Positions 1 to 6,791 of a stretch of 15,498 nucleotides of DNA are shown here, in pieces. The stretch is from positions 1 through 15,498 of the forward strand of contig JARXKR010000034.1 of the NCBI GenBank assembly GCA_030271565.1. The letters run 5' to 3'. Source of the stretch: Pseudomonadota bacterium. GTDB lineage: Bacteria; Pseudomonadota; Alphaproteobacteria; Sphingomonadales; Sphingomonadaceae. A program made the translations under genes and the position numbers. A model generated the notes under the pieces. The model had not been told where the DNA came from. It saw nothing but the letters and a program-made list of their open reading frames with translations, and did no database searches. Numbering within the stretch: the stretch's first letter is position 1; each line of letters opens with the position of its first letter.

Positions 1-54
1 GACAAGGGTGTGCGGCTGTGCCGCCCGCAAGACGTGGTGCGCGAAATTCTCTAA
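1..54 (+). CDS. C-terminal end of a gene entering from the left edge (tentative)
   Basis: Frame 1 is open from the first base and stops at TAA 52-54. It gives the 17-residue tail DKGVRLCRPQDVVREIL, which has a normal protein composition. The tail ends 46 bp before the stop of the convergent MFS gene, a natural layout for the end of a plus-strand gene. A 'GVR..P..v...L' tail is reminiscent of the C-terminus of some PIN-domain proteins, but 17 residues are too few to assign a family. It could also be a chance open frame. Confidence 0.35.
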   Translation, partial: DKGVRLCRPQDVVREIL

Positions 55-58
55 GCGA

Positions 59-74
59 ATCGCGCCTACGCGAT
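59..74. terminator. Small hairpin between convergent gene ends (weak candidate)
   Basis: ATCGCG (59-64), loop CCTA and CGCGAT (69-74) form a perfect 6-bp stem between the TAA at 52-54 and the MFS stop at 101. A convergent gap is where a two-way terminator is expected. There is no T run on either side, so function is uncertain. Confidence 0.25.
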
Positions 75-82
75 CGGCCCGA

Positions 83-100
83 TGTAGGAAAGTTTCTGCA
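83..100. repeat. Imperfect 18-bp palindrome next to the MFS stop codon
   Basis: TGTAGGAAAGTTTCTGCA reads as TGnAGnAAnnTTnCTnCA on both strands, with 12 of 18 positions symmetric. It directly abuts the reverse-strand stop codon at 101-103. Its left 11 bases, TGTAGGAAAGT, recur exactly at 4490-4500. It may be a protein-binding site or a repeat fragment; its role is unknown. Confidence 0.3.
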
Positions 101-1477
101 TCAGTCGGACTGAAAATCGCCGTGCATCAGCGCCGCGTCGCTGGTCATGCCCTTGATCCCGAACACGACCACTGCTGCGCACAGCGCCAGGATCGCGCCA
201 AAACCGATCCACGGATTATGCCCGTACAGCCAGACCCCCACCGCCGGGGCGACGATATAGCCCGCGCCGTTGACCGAAGCGACGATGCCTGCCGACTGAC
301 CTTGCTCGGCGCGGCTAACCGCGAGCGACGCGCCCGAGGTAAAGCCCGGACGGAACAGCCCGAAGCCGAGCGAGATTATTGCAACGCTGACCGTGATCGC
401 GTGCAGCGTGCTCGCCACCGACAGTGCGGCAACGCCAGCCGCGCCGAGCGAAATCCCCCACAGGCAGGATGCACGCGGGCCGAGCCGCAAGGTCGGGATC
501 ACCCCCCACTGCGCGAATAGCGTCGCTGCCGCACCCGCAAACATGACCAGTGCGATGTTCTGCGCGCCCGCGCCCGGATCGCCGCGCAGCCCGAGCCGGT
601 CGAGCACCAGGAACCCGACCAATCCCATCGTCGCCGCCTGCGCATGCCCGCCGAGCAACCCCGCGATCATCCATGGGCGTAGCCGCTGGTCGAACCAGCT
701 GACTTTGGCGACATCGCCGAACAGCATCGGTTCGGCCTCGGTGTTTTCGCCCCGCCGGTCACTAGGTCGGGGCCGCGAATCGGAACTGGCACTGAACGGT
801 GCTGAGATCACGTCGCCGCGCGCCGCATAGGCTGGCGAATCGTCGGGCAGCCGCAGTCGCAGTGCAATCAGCACGACGATGGCGATCACCGTGAACCCGG
901 CGAATGGCCCGACCAGCCCGATCCCCGGGAGGATGAAGAACGGGGCCATGGTCGGGCCGATCACGGTGCCGAGGCCAAAGCTCGACGAGATTAGCGACAG
1001 CGCCTTGGTCCGCTCCTCGCGGCTGGTCCGGCTCGCGACATAGGCCTGCACCGCGGGGGGCGCGGCCGAGCCGAACCCGCCATAAAGCGAACGGAACAGC
1101 GCGAAAGTCAGCAGCGTACCAACCCCGGACAGGAATCCGTTGAGCCCCAGCCACAGCGCCAGCCCGCACAGGCTGAAGCTGGCGATGAACCCGGTGAGAC
1201 CGATCGCCATCATTGCCTTGCGCCCGCGCTTGTCGCTCTTGCGCGCCCACAGCGGGGCACAGGTCATCCACAGCAGCGCCGACCAGGTGTAGGCAAGGCT
1301 GATCCAGAAATCCTTGACGTGCAGCGCGGTGCCGATCGAGGGCATGACCGATTGCATTGCGGTGTTGCCGGCCGCAGTGACCAGGCTGACGGTAAACAGC
1401 AGCGCAACCCGCCCGCGCGGCAGACTGGCGGTGGTGCCGGGCTGGCCGGCCAGTTCGATCGGGTCGCTCAGGGACAT
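101..1477 (-). CDS. MFS transporter (12-helix efflux or uptake permease)
   Basis: A 458-residue integral membrane protein of the major facilitator superfamily, predicted to move a small solute across the inner membrane using the proton gradient. The N-terminal half has repeated hydrophobic segments and a motif-A-like loop after helix 2 (WARKSDKRGRK), the family hallmark. A long charged loop (about residues 205-260, with SDSRPRPSDRRGENTEAEP) separates the two six-helix halves, and the second half is again hydrophobic up to about residue 440. I chose ATG at 1477 (MSLSDPIELAG); a TTG at 1513 would add 12 residues, and neither has a clear Shine-Dalgarno. The gene is alone on its strand and divergent from the methyltransferase gene, 93 bp away. 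The substrate cannot be read from the sequence. The general appearance is of the drug-efflux type, but that is inference. Confidence 0.85.
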   Translation of the reverse strand: MSLSDPIELAGQPGTTASLPRGRVALLFTVSLVTAAGNTAMQSVMPSIGTALHVKDFWISLAYTWSALLWMTCAPLWARKSDKRGRKAMMAIGLTGFIASFSLCGLALWLGLNGFLSGVGTLLTFALFRSLYGGFGSAAPPAVQAYVASRTSREERTKALSLISSSFGLGTVIGPTMAPFFILPGIGLVGPFAGFTVIAIVVLIALRLRLPDDSPAYAARGDVISAPFSASSDSRPRPSDRRGENTEAEPMLFGDVAKVSWFDQRLRPWMIAGLLGGHAQAATMGLVGFLVLDRLGLRGDPGAGAQNIALVMFAGAAATLFAQWGVIPTLRLGPRASCLWGISLGAAGVAALSVASTLHAITVSVAIISLGFGLFRPGFTSGASLAVSRAEQGQSAGIVASVNGAGYIVAPAVGVWLYGHNPWIGFGAILALCAAVVVFGIKGMTSDAALMHGDFQSD

Positions 1478-1528
1478 CGGTTCGTCGCTAGTCGCGTCGC
1501 TCTTGCCTTGCAATGGCTGGGCAAATTT

Positions 1529-1548
1529 GGGAAGGGCGGGAACTTCCC
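1529..1548. promoter_or_regulatory. Inverted repeat in the divergent MFS/methyltransferase intergenic region
   Basis: GGGAAG (1529-1534) and CTTCCC (1543-1548) form a perfect 6-bp inverted repeat with an 8-nt spacer. It lies 22 bp before the methyltransferase ATG and 51 bp before the MFS start, where an operator serving both genes could sit. Short repeats like this arise by chance in G+C-rich DNA, so this is only a candidate. Confidence 0.25.
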
Positions 1549-1570
1549 GAAGTCAGGACCATTTGCCAGC

Positions 1571-2218
1571 ATGACCACTTCCGAGCTTGCCCAACGATCG
1601 CTGGGCCGCCGCGCGCAGCGCCAGATCATGGGCGCGAAGCGCCGGATCATGCGGGCCATGGGTCCGTGGGGCGTATTCGTTCAAGGCTTCATCGAACACC
1701 CGGTGATGGTCGGCTCGATCATCCCGTCGTCGAAATATACGATTCGCAAGATGCTCGCCCCGGTCAAATGGGACGAGTGCAAGCTGTTCGTCGAATACGG
1801 CCCCGGGGTCGGCACCTTCTGCCGCCCGGTGCTCGACCGGCTGCCGCGCGACGGCATGCTGATCGTGATCGACACCAACCCGCTATTTATCGACTATCTC
1901 AAGGCGACGATCAGCGACAGCCGCTTCGTGCCGGTGCTCGGCTCGGCGGCCGACGTTGAAGCAATTGTCCGCGCGCATGGCTACGACCATGCTGACTACG
2001 TGCTCTCGGGGCTGCCGTTCTCGACCCTGCCCGATGGCGTGGGTCCGGCGATTGCTGCGGCAACCTACCGCGTGCTGCGCACCGGTGGGGCATTCCTGGT
2101 CTATCAGTTCAACCCCAAGGCGCGTAATTTCATGGCCAAGCACTTCAAGCATATCGACGCCGGGTTCGAAGCTCTCAACGTGCTGCCGTGCAAATTGTAC
2201 TGGGGCTGGAAGGACTGA
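1571..2218 (+). CDS. Class I SAM-dependent methyltransferase, phospholipid N-methyltransferase (PmtA)-like
   Basis: A 215-residue cytoplasmic or membrane-associated enzyme. The basic N-terminus (LGRRAQRQIMGAKRR, about 10-24) and the segment VMVGSIIPSSKYTIRKML resemble the start of PmtA-type methyltransferases, which convert phosphatidylethanolamine to phosphatidylcholine. SAM-binding motif I is VEYGPGVGTF (E75-G81 region). The acidic residue after the second strand is in VIDTNP, and the motif IV position reads DYVLSGLPF (D142, G147-F150), as in PmtA and rRNA-dimethylase relatives. The length fits the small Rhodobacter/Sinorhizobium type. The ATG at 1571 begins MTTSELAQ; the frame stays open upstream but that part is antisense to the MFS gene. 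No strong ribosome-binding site is visible. Another lipid or small-molecule methyltransferase is possible; the class assignment is firm and the substrate is inferred. Confidence 0.75.
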   Translation: MTTSELAQRSLGRRAQRQIMGAKRRIMRAMGPWGVFVQGFIEHPVMVGSIIPSSKYTIRKMLAPVKWDECKLFVEYGPGVGTFCRPVLDRLPRDGMLIVIDTNPLFIDYLKATISDSRFVPVLGSAADVEAIVRAHGYDHADYVLSGLPFSTLPDGVGPAIAAATYRVLRTGGAFLVYQFNPKARNFMAKHFKHIDAGFEALNVLPCKLYWGWKD

Positions 2219-2239
2219 CCGGGTCAGCCCTGCAGCAGG

Positions 2240-3097
2240 TTAGCGGGCAACTCCGAGCACCTGGCGGTAACTCGCGGCAATCACCGCGACGAATGTTGCG
2301 GCGAGCGCGGCCTGGACCGCGCTCTCGACCAGGTTCCCGATCAAAGTGCCTCCCTCTGCTCCCGCGACCAAGGTCGTCACGATGACCAAGGCAGCCTGAA
2401 TCAGCCATCCGATGATCGAGAAGGCCACATAGATCAGCAGGATAAACACCAGCATTTGCCAGCCGATGCCCTTGGTGGCGAAGAACGAGCGACGAAGCGC
2501 ATAGACCGGATTGCGCTCACCGCCGAGCAGCACAGCAGGTCCGATAAAGGCGAAACGCACCAGCATGTAGAGAATTACAACGCTCCCGATCACTGCGGCG
2601 ACCTTGGTCAGCGGGATCGACCCGCTCAGCCCGATCAAGATCACCGGAACCAGCCCGGAAAGTACTGCCAAGGCATGCCCGCCGATAAGCGCCGCAAGGA
2701 AGCTGGGCGAAGCGCGCAGAGCCTGCCGCATCGCCTCGCCCACCGTTGGTCGCCGAGGATCGCCAAGCAGCGCCAGCGTGACCAGCATCCCTAGTAACTG
2801 CGCCAGCATCACCGCCAGGAACGGCAGCCAGTTGTCGTCAAAATATTGCCCCCACCGTTCAAACAACTGGGCGGGCAATTGGCCCGGAACCGGTTCTGGC
2901 AGCGGGATGAATTGCGTCAGGGCAAAAACCGGCAGGATCGAAAATACCCCGAGCACCGCCAGCAGCACTTCGCGGTTGGCGAGCAGCGCGGCGCTCGCCT
3001 CGTCCCAGATCTTCATCGTGTCGAAGCGCGGGCGGGCCCGGCGTTCGCCGGGGGACTTGGGCGGCGGGGGCGGGGTGGGCTGGAACGGATTGCTCAT
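2240..3097 (-). CDS. Multi-pass inner-membrane protein of unknown function
   Basis: A 285-residue protein with a proline-rich cytoplasmic N-terminus (MSNPFQPTPPPPPK, then a basic stretch ERRARPRF). About six hydrophobic segments follow: near residues 43-60, 88-108, 130-155, 160-185, 210-245 and 255-280. A charged loop DPRRPTVGEAMRQALR lies between the second and third, and a second loop ends in NPVYALRRSFFATKG. The pattern 'xxVgeAlrrslr..p' followed by 'P..AlrrS...tkg' resembles the membrane domain seen in glycerophosphodiester phosphodiesterase-associated proteins, but no catalytic part is present. ATG 3097 is preferred; a start at 3118 would add seven unlikely residues. It is divergent from lipB with 42 bp between the starts, so the two probably share a control region. 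Function unknown. Confidence 0.75.
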   Translation of the reverse strand: MSNPFQPTPPPPPKSPGERRARPRFDTMKIWDEASAALLANREVLLAVLGVFSILPVFALTQFIPLPEPVPGQLPAQLFERWGQYFDDNWLPFLAVMLAQLLGMLVTLALLGDPRRPTVGEAMRQALRASPSFLAALIGGHALAVLSGLVPVILIGLSGSIPLTKVAAVIGSVVILYMLVRFAFIGPAVLLGGERNPVYALRRSFFATKGIGWQMLVFILLIYVAFSIIGWLIQAALVIVTTLVAGAEGGTLIGNLVESAVQAALAATFVAVIAASYRQVLGVAR

Positions 3098-3139
3098 GCC
3101 CCTTGATAACCACAGCATTTGCCGCCACGCAAATTATCG

Positions 3140-3826
3140 ATGCCCGATAGCTTGCGACCCAGCCCGCTCTCCCAGCTCGAATGGCGCCGCGATACCGCGC
3201 CGGTGCCGTACCGCGCCGCGCTTGAGGAAATGACCGCGCGCAACGCCGCCATCGCCGCCGGGACCGCACGCGAACTGATCTGGCTGCTCGAACATCCCCC
3301 GGTTTACACCGCCGGAACCAGCGCCAATCCAGCCGAATTGCTCGATCCTAGGTTCGACGTGGTCGAGGCCGGACGCGGCGGGCGCTATACCTATCACGGT
3401 CCCGGCCAGCGGATCGGTTACGTCCTGCTCGACCTGAAACGCCGGACGCGCGATGTGCGCGGGTTCGTCCATGCATTGGAAGGCTGGGTAATCGATACGC
3501 TCGGTGATTTCGGCGTGACAAGCTGGCGCGCGCCGGGGCGGATCGGGATCTGGACCCAAGACATCGACGGACGCGAGGCCAAGATCGGCGCGATCGGCGT
3601 GCGCATCCGCCGCTGGGTGACGATGCACGGCTTTTCGGTCAACCTGTCGCCCGACTTGTCGCATTTCGGTGGCATCGTGCCGTGCGGGATCGAGCACTTC
3701 GGGGTGACCAGCCTCGAACGGCTCGGGATAGCGGTTGATCAGCAGGCATGGGATGCGGCATTGCAGCTGCGCGCCGCGTCGTTCCTCGCCGCGCTGGAAC
3801 GCCCCTGCGGCGAGGAGGCTGCGTGA
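3140..3826 (+). CDS. lipB: Lipoyl(octanoyl) transferase
   Basis: LipB moves an octanoyl group from acyl carrier protein to the lipoyl domains of 2-oxoacid dehydrogenases and GcvH, the first step of lipoate synthesis, in the cytosol. This 228-residue protein carries the family signature RGGRYTYHGPGQ (His86), the catalytic lysine in AKIGAIGVR (Lys148) and the acyl-carrying cysteine in IVPCGI (Cys182). The Lys-Cys distance of 34 residues matches the E. coli enzyme as I remember it (K135, C169). ATG 3140 (MPDSLRPS) is chosen; a TTG at 3119 would add seven residues. The stop TGA shares its last base with the ATG of the following lipoprotein gene, which implies translational coupling. lipA is not in this window. 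Confidence 0.95.
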   Translation: MPDSLRPSPLSQLEWRRDTAPVPYRAALEEMTARNAAIAAGTARELIWLLEHPPVYTAGTSANPAELLDPRFDVVEAGRGGRYTYHGPGQRIGYVLLDLKRRTRDVRGFVHALEGWVIDTLGDFGVTSWRAPGRIGIWTQDIDGREAKIGAIGVRIRRWVTMHGFSVNLSPDLSHFGGIVPCGIEHFGVTSLERLGIAVDQQAWDAALQLRAASFLAALERPCGEEAA

Positions 3827-4143
3827 TGAAAGCTGGTTTGATCGTGTTGGCGGGCGTGCTCGCGCTCGCTGGCTGCAAGGGCGAGGCCAAGAAAGACGCC
3901 GGAGCCGGCACCGCCCAAGGCGAAGTCCTCCCCGGCTCCGCCAGCGATGCGATGTTGCCGCTGGATACGGTCAAGTCGCAAGCCCCCTTGGCGCCGAAGA
4001 GCGAGGGCGGGGAAGCTGGCGATGTGAAGGGTGCCAAGGCTGGCAAGGGTGCGGCCAAGGCGGGCGCTGCGGTGACGGAAGTCACGGCAGAGGCCAAGCC
4101 CGAAACGAGTCCGAGCGCGGCGGAATCGCCTGAAACGAACTGA
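3826..4143 (+). CDS. Small Ala/Lys/Glu-rich lipoprotein, function unknown
   Basis: A 105-residue protein with a short lipoprotein signal: basic start MKAG, a hydrophobic core and lipobox LALAGC (Cys17). The mature part is low in complexity and rich in Ala, Lys, Gly and Glu (for example GDVKGAKAGKGAAKAGA), ends in a Pro/Ser/Glu tail (KPETSPSAAESPETN), and shows no folded-domain pattern. The ATG overlaps the lipB stop by one base, and GAGGAGG (about 3811-3817) is a good Shine-Dalgarno at normal distance, so the start is secure. It is probably an envelope-anchored, disordered lipoprotein cotranscribed with lipB. No functional link to lipoate is apparent. Confidence 0.7.
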   Translation: MKAGLIVLAGVLALAGCKGEAKKDAGAGTAQGEVLPGSASDAMLPLDTVKSQAPLAPKSEGGEAGDVKGAKAGKGAAKAGAAVTEVTAEAKPETSPSAAESPETN

Positions 4144-4154
4144 TACACCGATAG

Positions 4155-4178
4155 CCCGGCCAGCCGCAGGCTGCCGGG
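4155..4178 (+). terminator. GC-rich hairpin after the lipB-lipoprotein pair
   Basis: CCCGGC-C-AGCC (4155-4165), loop GCA and GGCTGCCGGG (4169-4178) form a 10-bp stem with one bulged C, starting 11 bp after the stop codon. The position suits a transcription terminator or a 3'-end stabiliser, but no T run follows, so intrinsic termination is not certain. Confidence 0.45.
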
Positions 4179-4538
4179 GTGGACAAGGGACTGAAGACCG
4201 GCGCGGGGTTGCCGCATTTTGTGCCCGGACTCGACGACGCTGGTTGAAGGTCAAGATAACGCGCCGAGATTTGATGCCGCCAGCCGATGTCCCCGTTCCA
4301 GCTAGGAAGCGACGGAACGAGACGCAAACGTGGCGGACCTGCTTTGGCGAACGTTCGGCTTCACATGCCGGGACGCCCGCGCCGGTCGTCTCCCGCACCT
4401 GATCGCCCGAAGACGATCACCGCAGGACGGTCCATCCGATCAGGCTGCAGCCACACCGGACGATTCGCGGGGTAAGCTTTTCGGGCATGTGTAGGAAAGT
4501 GAAAACTGCGCCGACTGGTATTGATTGTTGGCGTTGCA

Positions 4539-4580
4539 CGCTGGTCCTGGCGACAAGCAAGCGTTGTGAATCGACCAGCG
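4539..4580 (+). other. Stem-loop in the DUF885 gene leader
   Basis: CGCTGGTC (4539-4546) and GACCAGCG (4573-4580) are perfect 8-bp inverted arms. Inside them ACAA (4553-4556) can pair with TTGT (4564-4567), giving an interrupted stem-loop that ends 67 bp before the downstream ATG. It may be a leader RNA structure or a binding site; nothing shows which. Confidence 0.4.
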
Positions 4581-4647
4581 ACACTTGCCCCGGCGACGAT
4601 AAACGCGCAGTTTCATCGGCAGCACTTTCGCCTTCGGGAGCAGACAC

Positions 4648-6348
4648 ATGGCACTTCGCCGCACTTTCTTTGCACTGCTGGCTTCGGCTGCGCTCGCCTC
4701 ATGCAACATGACCGGACAAACCGCGCCGCAAGCGCCGTGGGCGCAGTTCGCGCAAAGCACGATCGACGGCTGGCTCAAAATCGATCCAAACTTTGCAGTC
4801 TATCAAGGCGCGCACCAGTACGACGGCAAGATGGCCGATTGGAGCCCGGCCGGGCTCAAGGCGCGCGGCGATTTCTTGCGCAAGGTGGTCTCGGACGCGG
4901 GTGCCTACACCGCGGTCAGCGGAAAGGACAAGTTCGAGCGCGACTATATGGTGCAGGTCGCCAAGGGGCAGCTGTTCTGGCTCGAAGTGGCCGACCAGCC
5001 GCACACCAACCCGGCGTGGTACGTCGGCGCGTTCGATCCCAACGTGTACCTCGCCCGCGAATATGCCCCGCGCCTGCAGCGCGCCGCCGCTTTGGCGACA
5101 TTCCTCGAAGGCGTTCCGGCTGCGGCCACCGCGATCAAGGGCAACCTCAAGGGGGCGATTGCCGAACCGCTGGTGATTTACGGCACTTCGGCCTTCACCG
5201 GCTATGCCGATTTCTACGCCAAGGATGTGCTGACGGCCTTTGCCGATGTTAAGGACGATGCGCTGCAGGCCAGGCTTTCGACCGCCGCAGCCAAGGCCTC
5301 TGCGGCGATGGCCGATCTCTCAACCTGGCTCAAGGGCCAGCAGGGCGCCGATGCCGCGTTCGCGCTGGGATCGGACAAGTTCGCCCAGATGCTCGACGAT
5401 ACCGAAGCGGTCAACATGCCGCTGGCTGATCTTGAAAAGGTTGGTGAGGCGGACCTCAAGCGCAACCAGGACGCGCTCACCGCGGCTTGCGCGCAGTTCG
5501 CTCCCGGCGCTTCGGTCCCCGCCTGCATGGCCAAGATGAACGCGCACAAGCCGGCCGATAATCCGGTGGCCGAGGCGACCCGGCAGATCCCGATGCTGAC
5601 CCAGTTCATCAAGACCAAGGACCTGGTCACGATCCCCGGCACCGAACAGGCGCTGGTTCGCCAGAGCCCGCCCTACAATGCGCAGAACGGAGCCTATATC
5701 GACCCACCCGGGCCGCTCGAAAAGGGCATCCCGTCGATCTACTACATCGCCGCGCCCGATCCCGCGTGGCCCAAGGAAAAGCAGGACGCTTACATCCCCG
5801 GGGTCGACGACCTGATGTTCACTTCGGTGCATGAGGTGATGCCCGGGCACTTCCTGCAATTCCTCCATGCCAACCGCGCGCCATCGGTGTTCGGGCGGAT
5901 GTTTGTGGGTTACGCCTTCGCCGAAGGTTGGGCGCACTACAGCGAAGAGATGATGTGGGAAGCCGGGTTGGGCGATGGTGATCCAGAGGTCCACATCGGC
6001 CAGCTCAGCAACGCGCTGCTGCGCGATTGCCGGTTCCTTTCGGCGATCCGGCTGCACACCGCGGGCATGACGATTGCGCAGTCGGTCCAGTTCTTCCAGA
6101 CCGCCTGCTTCCAGGATGCCGGCACCGCCGAACAGCAGGCGCGGCGCGGGGCATATGATCCCGCCTATCTCAACTATACGCTGGGCAAGCTGATGATCCG
6201 CAAGCTGCGCGCCGACTGGACCGCGACCCACGGCGGGCGTGAGGGCTGGAAGGCGTTCCACGATGCCTTCCTCGAATACGGCGGCCCGCCGATCCCGCTG
6301 GTGCGGCAGGCGATGATGGGCGAGGACAAGCCCAAGGCGGTGTTCTGA
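4648..6348 (+). CDS. DUF885-family lipoprotein, probable zinc metallopeptidase
   Basis: A 566-residue protein. Residues 1-19 form a lipoprotein signal ending in lipobox LASC (Cys19), so it is expected to be anchored in the envelope facing the periplasm. The C-terminal half has the DUF885 gluzincin-type motif HEVMPGH (His395, Glu396, His401) and, 25 residues on, AEGWAHYSEE with Glu426 as the likely third zinc ligand. Family members usually run 550-620 residues, so it is full length. It probably hydrolyses peptides in the periplasm; the substrate is unknown. GGGAG at 4636-4640, seven bases before the ATG, fixes the start. It stands alone behind a long leader, with a small exported protein gene 48 bp downstream. 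The family call is firm; the peptidase activity is inferred from the zinc motif. Confidence 0.9.
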   Translation: MALRRTFFALLASAALASCNMTGQTAPQAPWAQFAQSTIDGWLKIDPNFAVYQGAHQYDGKMADWSPAGLKARGDFLRKVVSDAGAYTAVSGKDKFERDYMVQVAKGQLFWLEVADQPHTNPAWYVGAFDPNVYLAREYAPRLQRAAALATFLEGVPAAATAIKGNLKGAIAEPLVIYGTSAFTGYADFYAKDVLTAFADVKDDALQARLSTAAAKASAAMADLSTWLKGQQGADAAFALGSDKFAQMLDDTEAVNMPLADLEKVGEADLKRNQDALTAACAQFAPGASVPACMAKMNAHKPADNPVAEATRQIPMLTQFIKTKDLVTIPGTEQALVRQSPPYNAQNGAYIDPPGPLEKGIPSIYYIAAPDPAWPKEKQDAYIPGVDDLMFTSVHEVMPGHFLQFLHANRAPSVFGRMFVGYAFAEGWAHYSEEMMWEAGLGDGDPEVHIGQLSNALLRDCRFLSAIRLHTAGMTIAQSVQFFQTACFQDAGTAEQQARRGAYDPAYLNYTLGKLMIRKLRADWTATHGGREGWKAFHDAFLEYGGPPIPLVRQAMMGEDKPKAVF

Positions 6349-6396
6349 CTTCGGTCGTCACTAACCTTGGGGCTCTAAATCAACAAGGAGAGGGAA

Positions 6397-6663
6397 ATGA
6401 AGAAATACGCAATTGCCATGCTGGGCTTGGCTACAGCCGCAACGGCCACCGTCGCTTATGCCCGGATGCACAACAGTTCCGAGCGCGATACGATGATCGC
6501 GTTGTGCAAAACGGCGGTGGAGACCAACAACGTCAAACTGATCGCCCCCGGGTTGCACGACAGCGGCGCCAGCGACGAGGACGTGGATTACGGACTGGAT
6601 ATGTGTTTCTCGTACAATTCGGGAGTTATTGCGGGTTTGCAAATGGCCAAAGATGCCAAGTAG
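6397..6663 (+). CDS. Small exported protein, function unknown
   Basis: An 88-residue protein with a clear Sec signal peptide: MKKY, a hydrophobic stretch to about residue 20, and a likely cut after AYA (about residue 22). The mature part is about 66 residues and mostly helical in appearance. It has two cysteines, one in MIALCKTA and one in LDMCFSYNSG, that could form a disulfide in the periplasm. AAGGAGAGG (about 6385-6393) is a strong Shine-Dalgarno just before the ATG. The gene looks less G+C-rich than its neighbours. It may follow the DUF885 gene in one transcript (48-bp gap). I do not recognise the family; the start and signal peptide make a real gene likely. Confidence 0.7.
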   Translation: MKKYAIAMLGLATAATATVAYARMHNSSERDTMIALCKTAVETNNVKLIAPGLHDSGASDEDVDYGLDMCFSYNSGVIAGLQMAKDAK

Positions 6664-6675
6664 CGATGAACCGCG

Positions 6676-6690
6676 TTGCGCACATCGCAA
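6676..6690. promoter_or_regulatory. Palindrome 1 upstream of kynA, TTGCG-N5-CGCAA (operator candidate)
   Basis: TTGCG-CACAT-CGCAA is a perfect 5+5 palindrome; one more base pair on each side gives GTTGCG/CGCAAC (6675-6691). It lies 12 bp after the upstream gene and 101 bp before the chosen kynA start. The same form recurs at 6718-6732. It could also act as a weak hairpin terminator for the small exported protein gene, but no T run follows. Confidence 0.55.
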
Positions 6691-6717
6691 CTTGAGAATG
6701 TGGCTGCCCTGATTGCC

Positions 6718-6732
6718 TTGCGCCGTGCGCAA
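6718..6732. promoter_or_regulatory. Palindrome 2 upstream of kynA, TTGCG-N5-CGCAA (operator candidate)
   Basis: TTGCG-CCGTG-CGCAA has the same arms and spacer length as the site at 6676-6690. The centres (6683 and 6725) are 42 bp apart, four helical turns, so both would face the same side of the DNA. It overlaps the alternative ATG at 6732, which argues that kynA starts further down. Confidence 0.55.
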
Positions 6733-6755
6733 TGACGAGGCGCCGGCGTGATGAC

Positions 6756-6769
6756 CTTGCAATTGCAAG
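6756..6769. promoter_or_regulatory. Perfect 14-bp palindrome in the kynA leader
   Basis: CTTGCAATTGCAAG is fully symmetric and carries TTGC/GCAA ends like the two upstream palindromes, with a shorter centre. It ends 22 bp before ATG 6792. It may be a third, weaker site for the same regulator or a separate operator. Confidence 0.4.
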
Positions 6770-6791
6770 CAGTCCGCTTGATGATCGCCCA

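Larger units (their letters stand above)
4144..4647. other. 504-bp gene-free region
   Basis: I find no convincing gene here on either strand; the short open frames have arbitrary composition and no ribosome-binding sites. It holds the hairpin at 4155-4178; CGTTCC/GGAACG (4294-4299 and 4314-4319), which competes with TTCC/GGAA (4296-4299 and 4305-4308); TGATCG/CGATCA (4400-4405 and 4414-4419); the repeated word TGTAGGAAAGT (4490-4500); and the stem-loop at 4539-4580. It presumably contains the promoter and leader of the DUF885 gene. A small RNA or an undetected small gene cannot be excluded. Confidence 0.5.

Noticed and set aside
4314..4335. GGAAC as a -35 element of a general-stress (EcfG-type) promoter
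   Set aside because: No CGTT follows at 16-17 bp, and the five-base word is common in this G+C-rich DNA.
5320..6261. Reverse-strand open frame of 313 codons inside the DUF885 gene
   Set aside because: It lies wholly antisense to a gene with lipobox and zinc motifs, and its product is rich in Arg, Gly and His with no domain pattern.
6732..6791. Upstream ATG at 6732 as the kynA start
   Set aside because: The added residues MTRRRRDDLAIASSPLDDRP show no resemblance to the family, the ATG overlaps palindrome 2, and no Shine-Dalgarno precedes it. I cannot fully exclude it.
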